A DNA stretch of 64,000 bases, taken from contig CM055095.1 of the NCBI GenBank assembly GCA_029204225.1, positions 12,226,399 to 12,290,398 of the forward strand, given 5' to 3'. A program made the translations under genes and the position numbers. The notes under the pieces are model-generated. The model was not told the DNA's origin, made no database searches, and saw nothing but the letters and a program-made list of their open reading frames with translations. This document shows positions 42,847 to 54,365 of the stretch, one piece after another. The stretch's first letter is position 1. Each line of letters starts with the position of its first letter. Source of the stretch: Diphasiastrum complanatum. Lineage: Eukaryota > Streptophyta > Lycopodiopsida > Lycopodiales > Lycopodiaceae.

Positions 42847-44885
42847 CTGAAAGAAAGAATAGAACACTGTGTGAATGTGCCAAAACCATCAGAATTGAGG
42901 CATCCTTGCCAAAAGACTTCTGGGGTGAGGCTATAAATTGTTCAAACTATCTTCGCAATCAACTCCCACATGTTGCACTTGGAGGAAAGTCACCATATGA
43001 AGCACTTTATTTGAAGAAACCTAAGGTTGAACACCTTAGAGTATTTGGATGCATTTGCTTTGTCCATATTCCCCTAGAAATGAGAAAGAAGGATGATCCT
43101 TGTGAAAGCAAAGGAGTAACGGTTGGATATTCATCCAACAAGTCCAATCTAGGAGGGCCCGAGATCAAGCAACCTCAAAATCTATCACCTTTTGTTATTG
43201 AAGACAATCAACATATGGAGGGGTCAAGATTTGAAGATGGAAGTCCTTGGATTTTCACTCCTAGAAGATCCATGAGGGAGAGATCCGAGCCTAAGAGGCT
43301 CACTTGTGATGACAAAGGAAAACAAGTGGATCTTGATTCCACTTATGCTTATTTTGTTTCTCATGAGGAGCCCAAAGATGTCCAAGAAGCCCTCAATACC
43401 AAGGAGTGGTATGAGGCCATGAAGATTGAATATGATGCCTTGATCACCAACCACACATGGGAGCTAGTGGATCCACCACCTAACATGCATGTAATTGGAT
43501 GCAAGTGGGTGTTCAAGATCAAGTACAATCATGATGGCTCCATCAACAAGTACAAGGCAAGATTATGTGCTAAAGCCTTTGCACAAATATATGGCCTTGA
43601 CTATGAAGAAACCTTTGGTCCTGTAGCAAAAATGGTGACAATAAGAATCATAATCTCTCTTGCCTTATTTTTTAAATGGAAACTGTTTCAACTTGATTTC
43701 TCCAATGCTTTTTTGAATGGCTACCTTGAGGAGGAGATATACATGGAACAGCCTCAAGGATTTATCAAGGATAAATCTAAGGTGTGTTTGCTATTTAGAA
43801 TTCTTTATGGCTTGAAGCAAGCACCTAGATCATGGTATTCAAGACTCAACAACTTTCTACTTTCATTAGGATTTGTGCTTAGTGACTATGATCCTTCTAT
43901 GTACTTAGATTTTTGATGGTAGTAATATTATCATTCTTCTAATCTATGTAGGTGACATTATTCTTAGTGGAAGTTGTTTGATGCTAGTTCAAGAAACTAA
44001 AAATGCATTAGGAAGAGAATTTAAAATGCAAGACTAGGAGAGATCCATTACATTTTAGGCCTTGAGATTGATTTTCATGAAGAGTATGCTTTTATTTGTC
44101 AATCTAGATATGTCTTTTCTATGTTGAGAAAATTCAATATGCGAAATTGTAAAGGCATAGATACTCCCATGGAGCAACATGTAAAAGATCCTATTAAAGG
44201 CGATGAAAGATCCTTCGAGGACATCACAGTTTATAGGAGTCTTATAGGCTCTTTAATTTGGCTTACTATCACTAGACCCGATTTGAGCTATTGTGTGCAC
44301 AAATTGAGTCAATTTATGCAAGATCCCAAGAGAATTCTAAGATATGTATCTTCTACTCAAGATTATGGTTTATTGTACAAGAATGAAGATCTAACCATTG
44401 TTGGCTATTAGGATTTTGATTTTGCAAGTGATAAAATGGATCAAAAGCCCATTAATGCATATACTATCTTTCTTGGTGGCAATCTTGTGTCTTGGCTTTC
44501 AAAGAAGCAAGATACCATATCTCTATCATCTTGTGAGGCCGAGTACAAAGCACTCACTACAACAACTAAAGATGTGCTTTGGATCAAGAGGTTAATCATG
44601 GAGCTAAATTGCATCAAAGAGGATGATCTTCCCTTGATCAAATGTGACAACATATCGGCACAAGCTATTGCAAACAATCCTATTTTTCATGCAAGAAGCA
44701 AGCATATAGAAGTAGCACATCATTTTGTAAGGGAAAAGCTCATTGGAGGTGAAATCAACTTGGAATACGTCGACACATCTTCATGTATTGCTGATCTTCT
44801 CACAAAGCCACTTTGCAAAAGTGCCTTCTCAAAGCATAGATCTAATCTTGGTCTTGTCTCAAGATCGATGCTTGATCCACATTAG
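42847..44885 (+). pseudogene. integrase end, RT and RNase H of copia element 2
   Basis: Integrase C-part and RT occupy 42906-43916 (GCKWVFKIKYNHDGS, LFQLDFSNAFLNGYLEEEIYM, LYGLKQAPRSW). After a stop at 43916 the catalytic box reads YVGD instead of YVDD. Late RT and RNase H (44121-44885) contain SCEAEYKAL, CDNISAQAIANNP and HARSKHIEVAHH, with a stop replacing the usual SDSD segment near 44410. RT is inactivated by the Asp-to-Gly change alone. Confidence 0.88.
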
Positions 44886-44903
44886 ATACATTTTTAGGAG
44901 GAG

Positions 44904-45517
44904 TGTCAGAATATTGGAAAAATCTATCTAATGTTGTGAGTAGGGGTCCTAAAAATACCAAAGATGAATTAAGCTCTTTTGGCTTAGTAAAGACCCATCT
45001 TAGAATAAAATATTCAAGGTAGGTAGAAGTAGAAACTCGAGCTACCATAGGAATTGCCATTTGTACTTTACCTACCACAATTAATACATGAAAAGACTAG
45101 GTGGCACAATTAGACATAGTGAGGTGGCTTGAATAAGTCTAGATAGCTTGAGAGGTGGATTCACAACTCCAATTTAACTCAAAGTAGGAGGAGAGTCCAT
45201 GGATCTATATATATGTGATGTACTCTCATTGAGAAAATGATGAAATTTGTGTGTAATGCAAATTTGGAGACAAGCTCTTTGTGCCCTCTCTCTCTACACG
45301 AGTTTTGTACTTTCTATTTTCTCTCTCTAGTCGAGTTGAGGCATTTATGATGCTTAGTCTTATGTTTTGTTGATAGATCTTGCTTGTAACACAATAATAT
45401 TTCTTGTATGATCAGCTTTCCTATTGACAACCAATGCTAGTCTGATCTTTATGGTATTATTGGGCCTAGGAGATCAAAAATACATGTGTAGGGCATCCCA
45501 CACGTGTGAATTCAGCA
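44904..45517 (+). repeat. 3' LTR of copia element 2
   Basis: Preceded by purine tract TTTTTAGGAGGAG. CACACGTGTG is at 45499-45508. Most differences from the 5' LTR are transitions, as expected after methylated-cytosine decay. Confidence 0.95.
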
Positions 45518-46423
45518 CCATATGCATGAAGCAAAAGATCTATTAGATGTTGTTCATACAGATATATGTGGACCTGTGCAAACTCCTTCATTGCTTGATG
45601 CAAAGTATTTCATTACCTTTATTGACAAATTCTCCAGAAGAACAATTGTTTATTTCATTAAACAGAAATCAAAGGCTTTCATCAAATTCAAACAATTCAA
45701 AGTGCATGCTGAGAATCAAACTGGCAAACGAATCAAAGCACTGAGGTCAAATAACGGGGGAGAGTACATCTCCAACAAATTCAAGGAGTATTGCCTTAAC
45801 AATGGCATTGAACAAAAATATGTTACCTCCTATTCGCCTCAGTCAAATGGTCTTGTTGAGAGAAAGAACAGAACCTTAGTTGAATTGGCAAAGTGCATGT
45901 TATCTCATGCGATACTTCCGAAGTGCTTCTGGGCTAAAGCTATTTCAACAGCAACCTATATTTAAGAACAAATGTTCTACTAAAGGCCTCTCAGAAAAAA
46001 CACCATTCGAAGGAAAAAACTCGACTTTCAAAATATCAAGTGTTTTTTCATCAGCTACACAACTTCAGATCAAGCCTACAAGTTGTTCGATCCCATCGAG
46101 TCGAAGATATTCACTAGCCGGGATGTCATCTTCATCGAATATCAGTTTCAAGACCTCAAAGGAAAGGGCAATCCCCATATAGCCGATCTATCAGATTCTG
46201 CTGACACTTTGAACTTTCCAGTTCCTCAGTCGACTATTCCTATTGAAGGTCCAAGCTCCTCTACTCTTGACGAACAACAAATCAATGGCGAATCAGAAGA
46301 TGATGATGTTGCAAATCAGCACCTACAGTATAATGAAAATAATCAACTTCCTGTATTAGGGCCAGAAGATCTTCAAGAATCAGCAGAACACCTAACTGGT
46401 ATATCGACGAGTCTGTAGCTTAT

Positions 46424-46555
46424 CTTCTTACCATAGCCAAGGCTTGAGCAAAAACTTAAGCATTGGACACAAACGTAAGCACCATAGCCAACATTCAAAA
46501 GTTTACTTGTTTTGCTTTGTTACATTTGTGTTTATTGTTGTTTATGTTCTTTTCT
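46424..46555 (+). repeat. roughly 125-bp repeat shared with 61232-61357
   Basis: Runs from ACCATAGCCAAGGCTTG through CACCATAGCCAACATTC to GTTTATGTTCTTTT, and closely matches 61232-61357 in the same orientation. Here it follows a copia linker; the other copy precedes a copia RT. Confidence 0.75.
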
Positions 46556-46935
46556 CTCTCTCATTGACACTCTTTTGTTTTTTTTAGAGCATAAGAAAGC
46601 TTCTCAGAAGGAGTAAAGCTATTTAAAAGGGTGTAAAGCTTGGAGTAGGGCTTGGAGTAAAGTAAGCTTTTTGAAAACCTTGATGACTCTTTATCCTTTT
46701 ATCTATCTCATTGACACTCTTTTGTTTCCCTTTCATTAGAGTTAAAGTAGTTTGAGTAAAGCTTGGAGTAAAGCTTGCTCTCCCTCTCCCTCTTTGTCTC
46801 TGTCTGTCTCACTCTCTCATTGACACTCTTTTTTCTCACTTTTATCACAGTATCCTCAGTTTGGAGTAAAGTTTCTTGGGGTAAAGCTTTTGAAACAAAG
46901 TTTCTGGAGACAAGGTGAGCATTGTTTATTGTGAA
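46556..46935 (+). repeat. imperfect tandem repeats (CTCATTGACACTCTTTT / GGAGTAAAGCTT)
   Basis: CTCATTGACACTCTTTT occurs at about 46560, 46706 and 46817. Each is followed by one or more GGAGTAAAG(C)TT units. The function is unknown. Confidence 0.65.
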
Positions 46936-47402
46936 TCTTGTTTCTTTGTTTTGTTGAAATATTGTTGTTTTATTCTATTAAAATCCTGTTGCTTTGTTTG
47001 TGGGTATTTTCTTTCAATTGAAACCTGCTAAAATAATGTGAAGAGCATATGCTACAGCTTGATAAAGATAAATGTTTTAAAATCATGAAAACAAGTAAGA
47101 CAGTTGAAAAGGGCTTTAGTGTTTAGAGTTCAGATTAAAGGATTTATAAAAAGGGTATACATGAGGACATGATATAAGCCTCCTTGTTTTACTTCATTCT
47201 TCCGATATCAAATCGACGCACACCATCCCTTGTTGTGCATGCTCGTATTCATTCAGGCGCGCTGAATCGATATCAGCCACTTCCGACCAGTGCTTTCCGG
47301 AAAATTTCATTCTCGGCCTTACCATATCGGATCAGCGTGCGCACTTTGCTTTATTCCTCTACCGATATTTATCTGATGCGTTGAATCGATATCAGATTCA
47401 AT
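46936..47402 (+). promoter_or_regulatory. promoter and leader of gene 2 copy 2
   Basis: TTTATAAAAAGGG near 47143-47155 is a likely TATA box. From 47200 to 47400 the sequence has repeated CGATATC plus GCG(C)AC elements (CCGATATCAAATCGACGCAC, GAATCGATATCAG, ACCATATCGGATCAG, CCGATATTTATC). These are the same motif class as in the copy 1 leader. Confidence 0.5.
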
Positions 47403-48958
47403 ATGGCTAGTTCCTCCATGGCCTCAGATGACAAACTTATGGATTTTTTAAATACCAGTGACATTCCATCTAACAAATTAGAGTATTTTGCTAGTATTTT
47501 TTTTGCTCCCTTCGATAGGCTAGTTTATGAGAATCGTTATAATTTAATTTCTTATCTTGATAATTTTTCTCAAATTATTAGTACTCCTGTCATGGATATA
47601 GATAATTTTTGTTTCGTTCATTTTCAGGACCTTGTACATTCCCAACCATCCTCTAAGCATAAACACAATAGAAAGTACTCTAACCTGCATGACCATTTCA
47701 AAAGAAATATATACTGTGATATCCACAAAAGAATATGTCGCCTTCTAATCAAAGGAATGGCTTTTGTGTTCTACATATCTGCTAAAATTTCAGATGATGA
47801 GTCTGTTGAATCTTCAGCTGTTCCATTGATCAAAGCATCTGCACCTGCTCCAGTTGATGTGAATGATGCAGATATTGATATAGGGGTTGAAGCTAAAGCT
47901 TCTATGGCTTCAGATTATCAAAAACTCTCCCTCATTCTCTAATCCTCTATGATTCTCTTCCATCTACATCTTCTGTTAATCAATTAATTCTACTCGATGT
48001 TCCTTTATATTTTATAGATAATGAATGTTATATTTCATTTAATGATATAGAAGGTGTATTGAATCCGAGAGAGGATGAAATCCTCTCAATTTTTGCTCAA
48101 AATTTATCAAAATTTTCTGACATTGTTGATTACTCATATGATGACCTTGAAAGTGAGATAGATTACGATAAAGATGGCAATTGGAAATCTGGCAATGAGG
48201 CCTTGGAGGCCATGATTGAAAAATCTAAAGCCTATGAAAAGACTTTGCCTACATAAGAGGAATTTTTGGAATTTCAAAAAAGATATCCCCCTAGGGCTAG
48301 ATATGATCCCCTTCGAAAATGTAGAGGCCATTGGAGGACATGACATCAGCAGAGCAAACGTCATTGATTACAATGATTATGATATGGTAAGTAGATATTA
48401 TATTGGTATTGATATTATTCAGTTTTTTTATTTCTTATTCGTATTGATATTGTTCAGTTTTCTTAATGAGTTTGCAGCGTTATGTATCATTCTAAATTTA
48501 TTTTCTTTTCTCGTTTACAAGATGTTATTGGAATAGATGCCTTTGGTATGAGACATGGAGGCGTCCGAGGTGTATCAACTTGGAGAAAAGATGTTTCTCT
48601 ATCTCATTATTTGAAAAACTTTCAAAATAATGAGATTTGTATATATCATTCATCTTATAATCCATATGCAACCACTGTCATTATGGTCATCAAATCATTA
48701 TCAGTTTGTTCAGGAGGCCATAAGTACGCAAGAGGAACATATAAAATAATTTTTGTGAAGAGAGATTTGGCTATTAAGATAGTGGGTTATACTCCCAATG
48801 AGACTACCAAAAGATCATCTGCAATGGCCCTTTATTCGGGTTACATTGATATGAGCAAGAGGAAAAATTTAGAATTTTTGGATCCATATGAAAGGAGATT
48901 ATTCCTTCATGACAATACCATCCGTCTGAATCTTGAAGATGATGATGATGATAATTAA
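47403..48958 (+). pseudogene. gene 2, copy 2 (unrecognised)
   Basis: It starts ATGGCTAG-TTCC (MASSSMASDDKLMDFL). The first part (47403-47942) holds KLEYFASIFFAPFDRL and FKRNIYCDIHKRICRLLIKG. A frameshift at about 47925 leads to YFIDNECYISFNDIEGVL, FSDIVDYSYDDLESEID and KAYEKTLPT, then a stop (48254-48256) and RYPPRARYDPLRKCRGHW. Introns with GTAAGT donor (about 48388) and TTTACAAG acceptor (about 48522) precede DVIGIDAFGMRHGGVRG, SVCSGGHKYARGTYKIIFVK and YIDMSKRKNLEFLDPYERR with an acidic tail. Homology to 3616-4869 covers the middle and end. I see no known domain. Confidence 0.6.
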
Positions 48959-48987
48959 ATAATTTTCTGTGATAGATTTTTGATATA

Positions 48988-51229
48988 TTACAAGGATCTC
49001 TCTTTTGTAATGAATTTGAATGCCTTTCGAAATATCGTAATACTTGGCGAGTTTTTAGCTTGATATCTAAATTGTGATCTTCTGTAAAACCATTGAAAAA
49101 GTTGAACTAAATATTTATTTCTTGAATTGTGTCCTCCATGATTTGTTGCTCTATGAAATGCTCCCCTTGCTTGCCAATGAGATTTTTCCATGCCTTGTGA
49201 TGATCAGATACTTAAGCTCTCATATTCCTTTGCAAAATAAGTTGCATGATGAAGAAGGATATGCTGCAAACAATAGTTTTGATTAGTTACATCAGTAGAA
49301 AAAAATATAAGCCTGAATGAGAAAAGTACCAGATAATGATATAGATTAGCACCATGTAAAGAGTAACGTTGTCTTTTCCCCAACAATCATGTACAGATTT
49401 TACAAATGTGGTGCAATGATTTTGCAAAGTCCTCATATCTTCTGATGATAGGTTTTCTTTTCTGATAACACCTATAAGTTTGTCTAAGTTGGTCCACATT
49501 TGTCCCTTTTCCACTCGATTACTTCCTTCCAATGTTCGTGTGGTCCAAATTTCATATCTGACACTTGATTCTTTGCATGTGTGATTGGATAAAAATCTTC
49601 TTGCTTTAGCACCTCCAATTGATGGCTTATTAGGAACGTTTCCTTTTTTTCCTGAGAGTCTATCACTTTTTTCAATTGTGACATTCTCTTTATGTAGTTC
49701 TGCATTTGACAGAACTATTTTCAACCTCCTAATTGCTGCTTTAGCCACTGAGTCTGGTTTATGATTTCATGCTAGTAGAATATGCAGGGAAATTAGTTTT
49801 TCAATAATACGAACCTCATCATGCAATGTGCATATGTGAACATATTTTAATGGACTTGGCAAAATACTTTTCATATTTGGATCTTCAACTTCTCGTGTTG
49901 GGCCAGTGTTTGTTGATCGTCCCAAATTCATATTGTAGCAAACCTTCATGCAATAAAGACATGGATGCTTTGATGTTGCCCCATGAGAGACATTATACAT
50001 ACATTTTAATGTTTTCAAATCCCCTACAAAGTGCCATTGAATTTGAAAACTTCCATGGTTTTCGACTGTAAATTTCTCACCCTCCAAATGTCTCTTTATA
50101 ACTCAATATAAACTTCAACATTGGAAACAATTATGTGCCTTTTATCCGAGAATGAAAACTTATGCCCTAGTTGAAAATGATATGCGAGGTGTTCCTGAAA
50201 GTGAGATTCGAATAATCATGGGAGATGAGGAAGAGGGAAATGTAGCAGGTTACATTAATAGCTCAATTCTCAATAAGGCCTTGACAAACGTCAAGTGGAA
50301 ATATGTTCCATTTCTCAAACCTTGGAGATCTCAAAATTGTACAAAGCCACGTGACTATGGGTTTGTAGCAACGATTGCCACCAAGGATATAGAAGCAGGA
50401 AGTGAGTTATTTACAGAGTATCCATTTGACAAATCGTTAACAATATAGCTATTTTCAATGTCGCCATAGTTTGTTCTTGAAAATATCCATGATAGTATTT
50501 TATGGTCCTCTTTCAAGACCTATAGAGAAACAAGTAATGCATCACATGTCAATAAAAACTAGTAAGGCATGAATTGTTAATATAGATATTCTAAATGAAA
50601 ATTGAAATGTATACCTGGAATGCCGCCAACCACCATATGTGATTTTTCGATTGAACACTAAACGTTCGATTATTTGTATCTGAAATTTTGTTCATCAAAG
50701 TGACACTCACACATTCCAACTTCTGACCCTTGATGATTTCAGATTCATCCAATTTTACTACAATAATGATCTTTCCATTTACTTGATGTTCGTCTAGTTT
50801 ATAGAATCGAATAATGTATGTTAGAACATTTTCAATATCAAGGAAAATATTATTGCAATCGTTGTAATTGAGCTCACCATATTCTGATTTGTATAATTTA
50901 GTTATATGAAGTGGTTGGCCAACTACTGTGAACATTCCGTCATTATAAAAATTTCTAGCTAATCTTACCCGATATGGACACGGAAGATTAATTTTCTTCA
51001 CCATCACTTGGGAAAAAGCTTCTTTAACTATTCTAAAAAAAGTAGAATAAGCATTTCTGCTAATTCCAGATACATCACATGCACCTTGTATCACATTCGC
51101 ATCCAAGTATGATTGAACCTTAATCAAAACAGTCTCTACAATATTGTTTCAAACCAAGCATTTTTCATCATTTCCTTTGCTAACTTTCTTGGTAAAACAT
51201 GACTTAAGGATGATCCAATGCATGAACGA
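48988..51229 (-). pseudogene. transposase-like gene, copy 2 (N-terminally truncated)
   Basis: Right to left on the minus strand: GACDVSGISRNAYSTFFRIV and VGQPLHITKLYKSEYGE (50591-51127), first acidic motif IIIVVKLDESEIIKGQK, intron (about 50620-50523, GTATAC..ATAG) and LKEDH. A SET-type insert at 50105-50463 is followed by EGEKFTVENHGSFQIQWHF, YNVSHGATSKHPCLYC, ICTLHDEVRIIEKLISLHI (49767-50087), 49287-49748, and a last exon MEKSHWQARGAFHRATNHGG with LFQWFYRR (48988-49191). Pattern and order suggest an RNase-H-like nuclease with a zinc site. The superfamily is not assigned. A copia LTR cuts off the N-terminal coiled coil at 51229. Confidence 0.6.
50105..50463 (+). pseudogene. SET-domain C-terminal fragment inserted in the transposase-like gene
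   Basis: An open plus-strand frame, antisense to the host gene, reads HWKQLCAFYPRMKTYALVEN, then VAGYINSS, NVKW, and DYGFVATIATKDIEAGSELF followed by TEYPF. The last part matches the end of SET lysine-methyltransferase domains (..a.rdI.aGeEL..dY). Copy 3 shows the uninterrupted site (TTATGGCGAGATTATAAAG, 15268-15286), so about 359 bases were inserted. The pseudo-SxxELxxEY end is intact, but the front half and post-SET part are absent. No clear target duplication was seen. Confidence 0.6.
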
Positions 51230-51832
51230 TATATCATGTATACAAGTTAATAATGCGATAGAGCACAATACAATAGTGGACAAAACCGCGTGCCCTACGA
51301 AACTTATTTTGTCTATAATGAGGAATGAAACCTCCTCACTTAGTCTCTTCTTATCTCGCTTCTCATCTAACTCTCTCTATATTGAATACATGAATGGTAT
51401 CCAATATATATACATAATATTACAAGTGTGCAGATGTGAAAGTACAGAGTGAATGTGCTGTTTGTAGGAGATCGTGGGTGGTTGCAATCGACTGCATGAG
51501 GTGAGCATAAAAAGGATGTGACGTCAGCCGTGCTGAAGTGAACATTGGTGATGATGCGAAAAGTGGGTCACTCTTACAAATGGCCTTAGGATAAGATTTA
51601 CATGGTGCCTTAGCTTTTAGGACACCTCGGCATTTTGTGAGATAGTGTCCCCTTTTCGTCTATCACCATAACCTGTGTAAAAACACAGTGTTTGTGATTC
51701 TTTCGTCTTTTATTCGTCTGTGCAAATTTGTGTGTAAATATGCAGGCTGCGTGACAACATTAGTAAATATGCAACAAGAATGGAGGTAGATTAAAAATGG
51801 AATTTAGGAGAGTAGAAGGAGTAAATCCAATA
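51230..51832 (-). repeat. truncated 3' LTR of copia element 3
   Basis: Matches 55668-56273 of the 5' LTR with scattered differences, including GTGACGTCAGCC (as-1/CRE-type TGACGTCA). The U5-side 450 bp are missing at 51229. Confidence 0.9.
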
Positions 51833-51839
51833 CCCCCCC

Positions 51840-53370
51840 TTAATCTGGATCCGTGAATGCCTTGATCTTCAGATTGAGCAATGCAAAAAATTTGTTCTGT
51901 GCATTAATACTGAGTGCTTTTGTGAAAATGTTTGCAACCATGTCCTGCGTTCTACAGTACGTTAAGCCTACCTCCCTGTCGAGAACCTTGCCCCTGATGT
52001 AGTGATATTTTATCTCAATGTGCTTACTCCTAGAATGAAATCTAGTGTTGGCCGATAAGGCCATAGCACTTTGGTTATCACAAAACAAAATTGTAGGGCT
52101 GTATTGATACAGATTGATGTGTGACAGCAAATTTCTCAACCAAAACGCTTTCTTAATAGATTGAGAAGCAGCAATATATTCTGCTTCAGTAGAAGAAAGT
52201 GCAATAGAGGTTTGCTCACAATTGTTCCATGAAATAGGACCGTCGTTGAAGAAGAATGTAAATCCAGATGTGGACTTACGATTGTCTACATCTCCTCCCC
52301 AGCTTGCATCAGAATAGCCACTGAGCTGATGAAGATTGTCGTTGCTGACATCTCCATAGCAGATGCACTGGTCCATGGTAGCTCAAATATACCTCATGAC
52401 TCGAATAAGAGCCTTCCAATGGGTAATGTCAGGATTAGCCATATATTGGCTGAGTGAGCTTACAGCAAAAGAGATATCTGGTCTTGTACAGACCATTGCG
52501 TACATGAGAGATCCAAGTATCGATCGATACAGATATTCTCTCATCTGCTCCTCTTCTTGCTTGGTCTGAAAGACATTGGCCCTTCGACAAATGCAGGCTT
52601 GGATCCATTGGTGATTGAGCTAATTTACAATTCATCAAATTGTATCTGTTAAGAACATTGTCAAGATACCTTTGTTGAGTGATGTAAATCAGTTGATTTG
52701 TTCCATCTCTGTGGATTTGAATTCCAAGACAGAAGTGAGCTTCATCCAAATCAGTCATGTCGAATTCTGAGAACAACATCTGTTTTGCATCCTTGACCAT
52801 TTTGGTATTGTTGTTGAAGAGCAACGTATCATCAATGTACAAGGTGATGATAATGAAGGATTGTTGCACTGACCTTGAATAAACATTGCAATCAGCAGTG
52901 CTTGGTTTGAATCCTTGTTCAATGAGGAATGTGTTGATCCTCTGAAACCAAGCTCTAGCAAATTGTTTCAAGCTGTACAGTGTTTTGTGGAGTTTATACA
53001 CATGATTCTTCATGCCTTCCAGAACGTATCCTTCGGGCTGGATCATGTAGATATCTTCTTGTATGACTCCGTTCAAATAGGCTATTTGTACATCAAGTTG
53101 ATGTACTTCGAGGTCGGTAGCTGCAGCGTAAGACAAGAGCATTCGGATCGACGAATGTTTGACGACTGGACTAAAAGTCTCACTATAGTCGACATTGGGG
53201 ATCTGGGTGAATCCTCGTGCTACTAGTCTAGCCTTCCTTTGATCAATTTCTTTGTTGGCATTATATTTGATCTTAAAGATCCATTTGCAATCAATAATAT
53301 TGCAGCCAATAGGAGCTTCGACTAATGACCATGCCTGATTCTTGATCAGAGAGGAATACTCTTTGTCCAT
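51840..53370 (-). pseudogene. RT and RNase H of copia element 3
   Basis: RT entry MDKEYSSLIKNQAWSLVEA, IDCKWIFKIKYNANKE, HQLDVQIAYLNGVIQEDIYM, then catalytic YIDD in TLYIDDTLLF (about 52840). A frame change near 52560 and a stop at about 52377 separate RNase H (GYSDASWGGDVDNRKSTSGF, SSTEAEYIAAS, CDNQSAMALSANT). The catalytic residues remain. Confidence 0.9.
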
Positions 53371-53727
53371 GGCTTATCTCCAGAGATCAGAGTCTGGTTG
53401 GCTGAGTGCCTCTTCGACTGTCGTCGGTTCCTGCATTAAGAGACAGGCAGACTTAGGAGTATACTTTGTGGGCTGTGTGCGCACTCGGCTTGATTTTTTG
53501 GGATGATTCGACTAAAGAACCGCTCCTAGGACTTGTTGCTGGGTAGGAGCAACATCTTCGTCTGATTCGTTGTCTCAAAGTGAGTCGACAATAGACACGC
53601 CTGAGCCAGAAGCTCGGACTATCGTGTCAATGGCAGGAGCTGTAGGTTCTTGAGCAATATCCTTTTCTTTGAGGTCGACGAATTGATCCTCGATAAAGAC
53701 TATATTCCGGCTATACATGAAGATTTG

Positions 53728-54365
53728 CTAGGTATCAGGATCGTACAGCTTGTAGGTGTTATCAGACAAAGTATATCCGATCAGAATGGTCTTGAGACCT
53801 TGAAAGTCCAATTTCTTCCTTGTATCTTTTGGGATCTGCGCGTAGGCAATGCACCCAAACACTCTTAGGTTCTTCAAAGAAGGCTTAGAGCCTGTCCACA
53901 CCTCGTGGGGTGTCTTGTCTGAGAGGGCCTTGGTCGAACATCTGTTCTGGAGGTAAGCTGCAGTGGAGACAGCTTCAGCCCAAAATCTCTTGGTAAACGA
54001 TGTGTGCGATAGCATACACTTAGCAGATTCGACCAAAGTACGGTTATTCCTCTGAGCTAAGCCATTAGACTGAGGACTGTAAGGAGTGATGAATTGCTAC
54101 TCAATGCCTTGGCTTTAACAGTACTCCTTAAACTAGACAGAGATGTATTCTCCACCGTTGTCTGACCTTAGGGCCTTGATCGTCCTTCCCGTCTCCTTTT
54201 CTGCATGCTCCTTGAAGATTCTGAAGTAGTTGAAGGATTCTTATTTCTTCTTTATAAAATACACCATCGTCCTTATGGAGAATTCGTCAATAAAGGTTAT
54301 AAAATACTTGGTATTCTTCAATGAAGGATTTTTCATTGGGCCACAAATATCTGAATGTACAACAT
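53728..54365 (-). pseudogene. integrase of copia element 3
   Basis: Reads LLDVVHSDICGPM, FIDEFSIRTMVYFIKKK, RSDNGGEYIS, SPQSNGL and then TLVESAKCMLSHTSFTKRFW to the C-terminal region. Stops occur at about 54240, 54120 and 54055. The HHCC zinc region and protease are absent because gag joins directly to DLLDVVHSD. Confidence 0.85.

Larger units (their letters stand above)
39640..45517 (+). mobile_element. complete Ty1/copia element 2
   Basis: LTRs 39640-40253 and 44904-45517 are each 614 bp and differ at about 15 positions by eye. The target duplication CCATA is at 39635-39639 and 45518-45522. The primer site is slightly altered (CGGTATCAGAGCC, 40256-40268). Coding frames contain several disabling changes, so it is older than element 1. 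Confidence 0.95.
39240..46430 (+). mobile_element. older copia, split by nested element 2
   Basis: Protease and pre-integrase (39258-39639: DSWFLDSRGTQHMT, DYPSGKVDLPIYHSCIFGKQ) and integrase with linker (45518-46430: DLLDVVHTDICGPV, FIDKFSRRT, RSNNGGEYISNKF, SPQSNGLVERKNRT) lie on either side of element 2. If element 2 and one CCATA copy are ignored, the frame reads straight through the junction. The active-site DSG is DSR and the second integrase Asp is Asn, so it is dead. The linker ends AYLLTIAKA at about 46430. Confidence 0.88.

Noticed and set aside
49767-50620. Direct identification of the transposase-like gene as RAG1/Transib
   Set aside because: Only the motif order is similar; there is no residue-level match strong enough to claim that family.
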